The position numbers and the translations under genes are program-made. This document shows, piece after piece, positions 25,151 through 31,745 of a stretch of DNA of 64,000 nt; position 1 is the first letter of the stretch, and every line of letters starts with the position of its first letter. The stretch spans positions 1 through 64,000 of the forward strand of contig NZ_PNFV01000005.1 of the NCBI RefSeq assembly GCF_002940945.1. The letters are read 5' to 3'. The notes below the pieces were generated by a model. It was not told where the DNA came from. It did no database searches and was given only the letters and a program-made list of their open reading frames with translations. The DNA is from Limosilactobacillus pontis. Lineage in GTDB: Bacteria; Bacillota; Bacilli; Lactobacillales; Lactobacillaceae.

Positions 25151-25267
25151 ATGTCACCCAGAAAGAGAGGGAGCCTTGTTATCGCACTGACGATCTTGGT
25201 ATTGTCGGTAGCTGCGATTAACTTCGCTAAAGCTTACGCGATAATAAAAAAAGCTAATCGCAAGTAG
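25151..25267 (+). CDS. Small hydrophobic protein, possible type I toxin
   Basis: A 38-residue frame: basic start (MSPRKRGS), a single transmembrane helix (LVIALTILVLSVAAINFAKAYAII) and a basic tail (KKANRK). The size and layout match small holin-like type I toxins of lactobacilli. A good ribosome site (AAAGGGGG) stands 8 bases before another ATG at 25141 in a different frame, so a one-base frameshift near 25170 may have separated the original start from the helix. A hairpin follows at 25299-25333. An antisense RNA is conceivable but not visible. Weakly supported. Confidence 0.4.
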   Translation: MSPRKRGSLVIALTILVLSVAAINFAKAYAIIKKANRK

Positions 25268-25298
25268 CGACTAGCTGGTAAACTTAATTTCCGGAACG

Positions 25299-25333
25299 CA
25301 AAGGGACGAGAGCTGGTACCTCTTGTCCTTTTG
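25299..25333. terminator. Hairpin after the small hydrophobic gene
   Basis: AAAGGGACGAGAG pairs with CTCTTGTCCTTTT, giving a short T-run on the plus strand and A/T on the other. It may act in both directions. Confidence 0.55.
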
Positions 25334-26041
25334 CATATTCAGTATACCATACTAATGTTAGAAGGTCGATGCTTATTGCTGAAGCCGAAAGCATGTTAAA
25401 AGAAATAAACGAATTTGCAAGAAAATAGATTTATTCAAAGATGACGATAGCAGAGCAGCTACCGTTTTTTTATTTTACACTTATATATTTTCAACAGTAC
25501 TGTAGCTTTTCACGCAAGATATTATGTAAACCAGGATTTGCTAATGACTAAACATAGTTGGGCAAATTAGTTAGTAAGATTATATTGATAATAATTAAAT
25601 ACAGAAGATTTAAAGTTTAATTATCAGGAATATTAAAGAGCATTCTAGTAATAACATATCACAATTAGCAAAAACAACTAACAATGCAATATAGCGGATT
25701 TGCTCTCAGACGATCTGAAATTTATTTAGATGGGTAGTTGATCGTCTCAATGTGTCTCAGAGCAAATAATAATTTTGCCCCTTTTTTTGGCTGATTTCTC
25801 GCTCATTTCAGGTGTTATTTCTTACAAATAACACTTGTAAAACGCCGCTAATATAGGAAATCACGATAAACAATTTTAATGAAATGTTATTTATCTGATA
25901 TATAGCATAATAACATTTCATATTTTAGCCCGCTTTTACAGCCTAAAAATCGCCAAAAAGCAATAGATCGGCCATTAATTGTCGTTTAAGATATTATGTC
26001 AACTAAACCCCATTAAAAAACGTCACGCAATTATCGTGACG
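25334..26041. other. Gene-free AT-rich stretch with inverted repeats
   Basis: No credible gene is seen. A 19-codon remnant frame ends at 25426 and a small hairpin with T7 follows (25443-25474). Three inverted repeats stand out. The first is ATTTGCTCT-AGACGATC with its complement (25698-25767). The second is GTGTTATTT-N5-AAATAACAC (25812-25834, perfect 9 bp). The third is ATGAAATGTTATT-N17-AATAACATTTCAT (25879-25921, perfect 13 bp). The last two share the core TGTTATT. Together with the decayed frames after tRNA-Arg this looks like the remains of a mobile insertion. Confidence 0.5.
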
Positions 26042-27007
26042 TCATTGATTAACCCGATAGTAATGACGAGGTTCTGTTGCAAATGGAGTGGGGTAATGAC
26101 CGACCACCCGCAAGTCACCATTCCCAGCCGATTGGACATCACTGTCGTCCTCATTCATATTGATTGGAACGTATACCCGCATCTGCTGGTTGACCTGGCT
26201 GGCCCCAGTCTGATAATTCAGTGTTACTCCTGGCTCAACATTAAATAGGTAGACATTAAAATTCAATGTTCCATCAGTTGAAAGGGCCTGAAGATTGATT
26301 CCCCGGGCCATCATCTCATCTCCACGGAAAATCGGCGTGGCCTGGTAGATCACGTGCTTGCCGCGTTCAATAGCGTGGCGCACCTGAGCCTCATAATAAG
26401 TCTGTAGAACTTCGTTGGTGAAGTCTGTCTCTGTAAACAGGTTCCGAGGATTATCCTGATCGCCAAGTGCGCCAGCGTGAAACTGACCAGTCCGCGGGTC
26501 GATCCCGCCAGTCAGGGAGTATGCGATCAAGTGGCCCCGATTATAGACGAGGTTTCCGTCGCTATTGTTGTGCCAGCCGGTGGGTTGGATATCCTGTGAT
26601 GTCCTCAGACTGGTGTTTGCGTGATTGCGGCTGTTTAGGAAGGCAGTATTACTACTAGCGGTACGCCGGGATCCGTCAAGCTGCTGATAGATAACCTGGT
26701 CGCGCCGCCAAGCCTTAGGATTAAGGGTTGACTGGCCATGATTGACTAGGATGACGGGATTATTCCCTGAATGGTAATCCAGTTGGGCCAGTTTACGATA
26801 CTGGGACGCCGTGATCCCACCGGCCTGACTAGCTGGTCGCCGGTCGTGACCAGCAAATTCCAGCCGAACCTGCTGATCATGGCGAAAGTCATGGTAGGCA
26901 GCTAACCCGCTACCAAGAACCAGGCCGACCGCCAGCAGGGTAATTGTTCGATTGATATTACTAATCTTGGACAGGAGTGTCACCTCATTAAAACTCAATG
27001 TAACCAT
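26042..27007 (-). CDS. Exported DNA/RNA non-specific endonuclease, second copy
   Basis: A 321-residue NUC-family nuclease, diverged from the one at 8220-9074. An N-terminal hydrophobic segment (about 20-40, ITLLAVGLVLGSGLAAY) anchors or exports it. The catalytic motif is YNRGHLIAYSL, with QDNPRNLFTETDFTNEV as the metal-binding Asn stretch. The C-terminus has an additional 40 residues rich in Asp, Gly and His. The ribosome site is unclear: GAGGTGA lies inside the frame near a CTG, while ATG 27007 has none. The true start may therefore be slightly downstream. Function as an extracellular nuclease is inferred. Confidence 0.85.
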   Translation of the reverse strand: MVTLSFNEVTLLSKISNINRTITLLAVGLVLGSGLAAYHDFRHDQQVRLEFAGHDRRPASQAGGITASQYRKLAQLDYHSGNNPVILVNHGQSTLNPKAWRRDQVIYQQLDGSRRTASSNTAFLNSRNHANTSLRTSQDIQPTGWHNNSDGNLVYNRGHLIAYSLTGGIDPRTGQFHAGALGDQDNPRNLFTETDFTNEVLQTYYEAQVRHAIERGKHVIYQATPIFRGDEMMARGINLQALSTDGTLNFNVYLFNVEPGVTLNYQTGASQVNQQMRVYVPINMNEDDSDVQSAGNGDLRVVGHYPTPFATEPRHYYRVNQ

Positions 27008-27094
27008 TTTAACAACAAATCATCGACGGTCAAGCTTAACCGCTTTTAAATGTGTTATCATAAATTAAATAACACCTAAGGAAGCAATATAACC

Positions 27095-27688
27095 GTGAGA
27101 CAAATTGTATTACCAATTAAGGATTCAAATATTCTGACTGAGGTTCAGGATACCCTCCTGCATAACTTCAAAGCAGGGCGGCGCAACTACACAATCTTTC
27201 AAGTCGGCAAGGCTACCCTGCTACGGGTCAGTGATGTCCTCCGCCTCAAGCAGACTGATGTCTTCGATGACTACGGTGCCATTCGCCAGCACGCCTTTAT
27301 CAAAGACAAGAAAACTGGCAAACCCAATACTCTCTACCTGCGACCAGTGACAAACGACCTGGCCATCTATCAGCAGTGGCTGAAGCGCAATCACTATGAG
27401 GGGTGGACGGAATGGCTCTTTCCATCGACCACCCGACCAGACAAGCATATCGATGAGCGCCAGTTCTACAATGTCATGCATCGGGTAGGTGACCTGCTAG
27501 ACATCAATTACCTGGGTACGCATACGATGCGCAAAACCGGGGCCTACCGGGTCTACGTTCAGAGTAATTACAACATCGGTCTGGTGATGCGTTTGCTCAA
27601 TCACTCCAGTGAGGCAATGACCCTGGCATATCTGGGGCTAGACCAAGTGAGTCGGGAGCAGATGTTGGATAAGATTGATTTTGGCTAG
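27095..27688 (+). CDS. Short tyrosine recombinase (catalytic domain only)
   Basis: A 197-residue tyrosine recombinase/integrase. The catalytic set is present: Arg44 (LLRVSDV), a Lys in KDKKTGK, His143 and Arg146 in THTMRKTG, His170 in LLNHSS, and nucleophile Tyr179 in LAYLG. It lacks the N-terminal core-binding domain of about 100 residues found in XerC or phage integrases. GTG start with AAGGAA 12 bases upstream. Such short recombinases occur in lactobacilli; whether this one inverts or integrates DNA is not evident. It lies near the gene-poor stretch but no matching att repeats were found. Confidence 0.85.
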   Translation: MRQIVLPIKDSNILTEVQDTLLHNFKAGRRNYTIFQVGKATLLRVSDVLRLKQTDVFDDYGAIRQHAFIKDKKTGKPNTLYLRPVTNDLAIYQQWLKRNHYEGWTEWLFPSTTRPDKHIDERQFYNVMHRVGDLLDINYLGTHTMRKTGAYRVYVQSNYNIGLVMRLLNHSSEAMTLAYLGLDQVSREQMLDKIDFG

Positions 27689-27723
27689 AATTGTGAGGGT
27701 TGTGTAAACCCCCACAATTTTTA
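27689..27723 (+). terminator. Terminator after the recombinase
   Basis: AATTGTGAGGGTT pairs with AACCCCCACAATT (one mismatch), followed by TTTTT. Confidence 0.9.
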
Positions 27724-27730
27724 AATATTT

Positions 27731-27771
27731 TGTGTCAACCGGTTGACACATGGCGCAAAAACAAGTATTAT
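27731..27771 (+). promoter_or_regulatory. Promoter with LacI-type palindromic operator
   Basis: A perfect 20-bp palindrome TGTGTCAACCGGTTGACACA (27731-27750) has the central CG of LacI/GalR-family sites. It contains the -35 TTGACA (27743-27748). A -10 TATTAT (27766-27771) follows at 17 bases. Binding would block the promoter. No LacI-type gene is in the window, and the site does not fit the CcpA cre register. Confidence 0.75.
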
Positions 27772-27825
27772 TAAAGATGTTGAAAGAGAAATACTTCACA
27801 AACTTGTTTAAGGAGATGGCTTTCA

Positions 27826-28236
27826 ATGGCATTTAACAAGAGCTTGGCTGGATATTTCGATGATCTGGCTCACGTTGGGATTCCAACTGATGATATGAAC
27901 AAGACGATTGCTTTCTGGGAAAAACTTGGTTTCAAGAAGCAGGGTCAATTTGACACTGACGATGCTGGTCACCAGGTTACCTTCATGAAGGCGGGGCACT
28001 TGATGCTGGAAATTTGGGACAGTGATGGTGCCGTTCACCAAACCGGTGCGATCAACCATATTTCATTAAACGTTGAAGATGCTGATAACGCCTTTAAGGC
28101 AGCTAAGGCAGAAGGCTTTGATGTCAAGGAAGATGAGGTTCAACACCTCGACTTCTGGAAGCATGGGATCAAGTTCTTCAACATTACCGGTCCCAACGAT
28201 GAAACCATCGAATTTTGTGAGATTGTTAAAGATTGA
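27826..28236 (+). CDS. VOC-family (glyoxalase/bleomycin-resistance-like) protein
   Basis: A 136-residue cytoplasmic VOC protein with paired beta-alpha-beta-beta-beta modules. Metal-ligand candidates are His in LAHVGIPTDDM, Glu in LMLEIWD, His in INHISLNVED and Glu in ETIEFCE. Such proteins isomerise or open small substrates, for example methylglyoxal adducts or dioxygenase substrates; the substrate here is unknown. GGAG precedes the ATG. It lies 16 bases ahead of the zinc dehydrogenase and shares the palindromic promoter, which suggests a two-step pathway on a sugar- or polyol-derived compound. Confidence 0.85.
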   Translation: MAFNKSLAGYFDDLAHVGIPTDDMNKTIAFWEKLGFKKQGQFDTDDAGHQVTFMKAGHLMLEIWDSDGAVHQTGAINHISLNVEDADNAFKAAKAEGFDVKEDEVQHLDFWKHGIKFFNITGPNDETIEFCEIVKD

Positions 28237-28252
28237 TTAGGAGGATTTTCTA

Positions 28253-29269
28253 ATGAAAGCATTAGTTTTAACTGGATTAAAGCAGCTTGAAGTTCAAGAC
28301 TACGATAAGCCTGAAGTTAAGCCCAATGAAGTGCTGATCCATACCGCTTGGGCTGGTATCTGTGGTACTGATAAGGCCCTCTATGGTGGTCTGCCGGGTT
28401 CTGCCGACGCCGTTCCACCAATCGTTTTAGGTCACGAAAACTCTGGTGTGATTGCTGCAGTTGGTTCCGCAGTTGAAAACTTCAAGGTGGGCGACCGGGT
28501 AAGTGTTGACCCAAACATTTACTGCCACAAGTGCCAATACTGCCGTTCATCCCGTCCAGAACTGTGTGAACACCTCGATGCTGTCGGTGTTACCCGTGAT
28601 GGTGGTTTTGAAGAATACTTTACCGCTCCTGAAGAAGTTGTTTACCACATCCCAGACAACGTTTCCCTGGAAGCGGCTGCCGTAATCGAACCAATCTCCT
28701 GTGCTGAACACGGGGTTGACCTGCTCGAAACTCACCCATACCAAAATGCTGTTGTCATTGGAGATGGCTTCGAAGGTCAATTAATTGCCCAAATTCTGAA
28801 GTCCCGTGGTGTTCACGAGGTTACACTTGCTGGTTCTAATGAAGCCAAGTTGGAAAACAACCGGAAGCACTTTGGCTTCAAGACGATCAACAACCGTGAA
28901 CATCCTGAAGAAGTTCAAAAGGACCACTACGACATCGTTGTCGAAGCCGTTGGTTTGCCACAAACTCAGGAACAAGCTGTTGAAGCTGCTGCCCGTGGTG
29001 GCCAAGTGCTGATGTTCGGTGTTGGTAACCCTGACTCCACCTTCAAGGTCAACACCTACAAGGTCTTCCAGAAGCAGTTGAAGATTCAAGGGACCTTCAT
29101 CAATCCTTACACCTTTGAAGACTCCATCGCCCTGTTGCAATCTGGTGCCGTTGACCCACTGCCACTGATTTCTCACGTCTTAGACTTTGACCACGTTGAA
29201 GACTTCGTCAGCGGTAAGCTGAAGGGTGTTTCTAAGGCAATCGTTAAGGTAGCCGGTGAAGAAGCCTAA
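28253..29269 (+). CDS. Zinc-dependent alcohol/polyol dehydrogenase (MDR family)
   Basis: A 338-residue medium-chain dehydrogenase that oxidises or reduces an alcohol or polyol with NAD(P). The catalytic-zinc ligands are Cys in GICGTD, His-Glu in GHENSGV, and a Glu in VIEPISCAEHG. Structural-zinc Cys are in YCHKCQYCRSSRPELC. The nucleotide fold usually carries GxGxxG; here it reads VIGDGFEGQLIAQ, slightly atypical. The closest general resemblance is to threonine/sorbitol dehydrogenases. AGGAGG precedes the ATG. Second gene of the unit with the VOC protein, followed by a terminator. Confidence 0.88.
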   Translation: MKALVLTGLKQLEVQDYDKPEVKPNEVLIHTAWAGICGTDKALYGGLPGSADAVPPIVLGHENSGVIAAVGSAVENFKVGDRVSVDPNIYCHKCQYCRSSRPELCEHLDAVGVTRDGGFEEYFTAPEEVVYHIPDNVSLEAAAVIEPISCAEHGVDLLETHPYQNAVVIGDGFEGQLIAQILKSRGVHEVTLAGSNEAKLENNRKHFGFKTINNREHPEEVQKDHYDIVVEAVGLPQTQEQAVEAAARGGQVLMFGVGNPDSTFKVNTYKVFQKQLKIQGTFINPYTFEDSIALLQSGAVDPLPLISHVLDFDHVEDFVSGKLKGVSKAIVKVAGEEA

Positions 29270-29306
29270 CTAGTATCTTCCTAATTATTAGCCAAATTTA
29301 ATTAAC

Positions 29307-29342
29307 CAAAACCTGTCTCGCTTCGGTGGGGCAGGTTTTTTA
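29307..29342 (+). terminator. Terminator after the dehydrogenase
   Basis: AAAACCTG-T-C pairs with G-GCAGGTTTT, followed by T6. Confidence 0.9.
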
Positions 29343-29479
29343 TTTGACGCATAAATAGCGCTATAATCATGAGTAGAGCTGGGTGGCTTTCTCAAAAATA
29401 AGCAGATATTAACCAAGAAACTGCATATGCATATCGCCAGGGTCAAAAACTAGTGAGTTAAGAAAGGACGTCTTTTTGA

Positions 29480-29653
29480 ATGAAAGGTCACATGCGCAAA
29501 GCACATCACTTGAACCATCGTCAGAGCTTGATCTATGGAGCCACCCTCCTGCCGGTCAATACCTTCTTTAAGCTCTATCTTCGCGATCAAGAACGGAACG
29601 CACAAGAGCAGAAGAAGACTGAGCAGAGGGAAAGGCCTGATAGACACCCGTAG
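29480..29653 (+). CDS. Small basic hypothetical protein (57 aa)
   Basis: A 57-residue frame starting at ATG 29480 with AAAGGA 11 bases upstream. It is His-rich at the N-terminus (KGHMRKAHHLNHRQ), has a short hydrophobic patch (LIYGATLLPVNTFFKLYL) and a charged C-terminus rich in Glu, Gln and Arg. GC and codon use resemble the neighbouring core genes. An opposing frame on the minus strand covers the same bases but looks less protein-like. Not recognised. Confidence 0.5.
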   Translation: MKGHMRKAHHLNHRQSLIYGATLLPVNTFFKLYLRDQERNAQEQKKTEQRERPDRHP

Positions 29654-29766
29654 AACTACTAAATTATCTGACTCATGAAGAAAATTCAGGTTTTCTCTCA
29701 AATTTCCTTGCCATTTGAGACAATCCTTGATAATATAGTTTTTGTTGTCGTGTGACAATCATTCAT

Positions 29767-29839
29767 GGAGGATTAGCTCAGTTGGGAGAGCGTCTGCCTT
29801 ACAAGCAGAGGGTCACAGGTTCGAGCCCTGTATCCTCCA
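29767..29839 (+). tRNA. tRNA-Val (UAC)
   Basis: A full cloverleaf: acceptor GGAGGAT/ATCCTCC, anticodon arm CTGCC-TTACAAG with TAC at 34-36, T arm ACAGG/CCTGT. No encoded CCA. Confidence 0.95.
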
Positions 29840-29866
29840 TTGCGGCCCAGCCGCATAACTAAATAT

Positions 29867-29938
29867 TGGGCTATAGCCAAGCGGTAAGGCAACGGTTTTT
29901 GGTACCGTCATGCGCTGGTTCGAATCCAGCTAGCCCAA
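29867..29938 (+). tRNA. tRNA-Gln (UUG)
   Basis: Acceptor TGGGCTA/TAGCCCA, anticodon arm ACGGT-TTTTGGT-ACCGT with TTG, T arm GCTGG/CCAGC. Starts 27 bases after tRNA-Val. Confidence 0.95.
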
Positions 29939-29943
29939 TATTT

Positions 29944-30018
29944 GGTCCGTTGGTCTAGTTGGTTTAGGACGCATCCCTGTCACGGATGAGATCACGAGTT
30001 CGAGTCTCGTACGGACCG
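29944..30018 (+). tRNA. tRNA-Asp (GUC)
   Basis: Acceptor GGTCCGT/ACGGACC, anticodon GTC in CATCC-CTGTCAC-GGATG, T arm ACGAG/CTCGT. Third tRNA of the small cluster, 5 bases after tRNA-Gln. Confidence 0.95.
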
Positions 30019-30026
30019 TTTGCTTA

Positions 30027-30059
30027 AAGTCTTGCTTATCGCAAGGCTTTTTTGTTTTT
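30027..30059 (+). terminator. Terminator of the tRNA cluster
   Basis: AAGTCTTGC pairs with GCAAGGCTT (one mismatch), followed by T6. Confidence 0.88.
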
Positions 30060-30118
30060 AAACAATTTACTGTACAATGTAGATAAGCAAATAATGTAGT
30101 GGAAAGAGGGCCTTCACG

Positions 30119-31231
30119 ATGTCTTATCAACTAGTCTACCTGCCTCAGAGTGGCAATAAGAATTATTGGACCATCAACAATAGCTTTACCCATAAGGATG
30201 ACCAGCACCGCTTCTGGGCCCAGCTAGCACAATTATGTGCCGATTTTCCCGGGCTCAAGGAAAAGTTCCCGACCAGGTTTGCCAACAAGCGTGACGACCG
30301 TTTCTACATCTATACCGACGACGGGCAGGAGGTAGCGCTACTTACCTCCCAACTCAAGAATACTGAGACGGCGACGTCCCAGTCAACTACAACTCCACAA
30401 CCACCAACTCAACTAGCGGTGCCACCGAAGGGTTACTATGCTATCGCTGCCCGGGTCGGTGGGATCCTGTATTACTATAGCAGTAAAACCGGAACTAACG
30501 GGGCGATGATCGGGGCACAAGACGGGATAATCCGTTTTTGGAAACAACACGAACTCAACAAGGCAATAGCGACCGTCCGAAACCTTTGCCAAAATGACAA
30601 GTTTCTTCGGAGGCTTCCAGGCCTGCGTCCAGAAATGCTAACGGTCATTAACGCACGGACTGGTACTTCCGTATGGCCGTTAAACAATGTTGATCAGGAG
30701 GCAGCAACTCCCGTGGAGGCGGAGTCTGCCAACCAAAACGCCGCGCTACTGACGGAAGTTAAACAGCTGCTTAGCAACCACTTCGACCCCGCTAAACATG
30801 AGGGAATCCATAATGACCAGGGCTTTCGTTTTGATCCGCCAACTGTCGATCTGGATCAATACGATGCCAGCAAGGTCTTCGCAGCCCTGTGCTACCTTAT
30901 CGAGGCCCTTAATCAGCGGCCGGCAGTTGACGAGCTGTTGAACATTTATGACAAATTGATCCTCCAAGACTACCTACACACAGTTGAGCTGGTTGATAAC
31001 CAGCAGATCGACGGTGATGCCTTCGTAGCAGCTTTCCACCAAATGCGGCAACAGCGGCGTAAGGTTAAGGACTTGAGCATCCTGTTGGACACCATTGACC
31101 AAAACATCAACCAGACGCTGCTACTGAGAGAACTACTCAAACACCAATCCCTGCGCAACCAGTACCATTTCCGTAACCGTGAGCTTGGGGCACGCCTGTT
31201 GAGCATGATCGATACTAGAGATGACCAGTAA
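30119..31231 (+). CDS. Hypothetical protein with possible duplicated N-terminal domain
   Basis: A soluble 370-residue protein, not recognised. Residues 1-75 and about 100-185 look related. Each has a Tyr-rich strand start, an RFW helix, a spaced LC pair (RFWAQLAQLC; RFWKQHELNKAIATVRNLC) and a closing strand ending in an acidic or turn motif (YTDDGQEV; INARTGTSV). A Thr/Gln/Pro linker separates them. The C-terminal third (about 215-365) is helical, with Asp/Gln-rich helices. Start with AAAGAGGG and a TACAAT -10 box upstream. No operon partner and no predicted function. Confidence 0.7.
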   Translation: MSYQLVYLPQSGNKNYWTINNSFTHKDDQHRFWAQLAQLCADFPGLKEKFPTRFANKRDDRFYIYTDDGQEVALLTSQLKNTETATSQSTTTPQPPTQLAVPPKGYYAIAARVGGILYYYSSKTGTNGAMIGAQDGIIRFWKQHELNKAIATVRNLCQNDKFLRRLPGLRPEMLTVINARTGTSVWPLNNVDQEAATPVEAESANQNAALLTEVKQLLSNHFDPAKHEGIHNDQGFRFDPPTVDLDQYDASKVFAALCYLIEALNQRPAVDELLNIYDKLILQDYLHTVELVDNQQIDGDAFVAAFHQMRQQRRKVKDLSILLDTIDQNINQTLLLRELLKHQSLRNQYHFRNRELGARLLSMIDTRDDQ

Positions 31232-31745
31232 TACTCGTATTTTAAGGAATCGTCACTATAACGGTTTCCAGCGATTAGAATAATTATGATAGTCATTACC
31301 CGCATGGTATTAAAGAGGGGAGTGGGAGGGGAGTGACCTCATCCTAAAAAGGCCTCCGCTTCCTGTAATAATCATTATATCCAAATCCATATATTTTATT
31401 CCGTGATAAGAAACTCGTCGCATATTAAGACGAGTTTTTTATATTTAAGGGCTTCTAATTGGGTGCTGAAAGCCTTTTAAATTTCGCCAAATATTAATAA
31501 AAAATTATACTTTATTTATCGATATGTAATTATTTTAATTTTCAAAATTAACTTAATAAACCCAGAAATATGATTTTTTACTATGAGTTTACTACAAAAC
31601 TATGCCTTTAAAAGTCTTTCTTTCATAGTGTTAATTTATATGACCAGTTAGTATAAGATGTATTTAAGAACTGCAGTTTCGTGTAAAAATAAGAAAAATT
31701 TAATTTTGATATATCAAATTGGTTGTTACACAGGAGGGAGATTTT
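31232..31745 (+). other. Intergenic AT-rich region upstream of the adhesin
   Basis: About 500 bases without a gene. It holds a terminator (31411-31442), a second weaker hairpin AAGGGCTT/AAAGCCTT (31448-31479), and a long AT-rich leader upstream of the adhesin. A candidate -10 (TATAAG) near 31651 could be its promoter. Nothing else is seen. Confidence 0.6.
31411..31442 (+). terminator. Rho-independent terminator
   Basis: Perfect 9-bp stem AAACTCGTC/GACGAGTTT with T6. It lies 180 bases after the hypothetical gene. Confidence 0.85.

Noticed and set aside
27731..27750. Palindrome as a CcpA cre site
   Set aside because: In the register centred on CG the site starts GT rather than TG, so it does not fit the cre consensus; a different LacI-family repressor is more likely.
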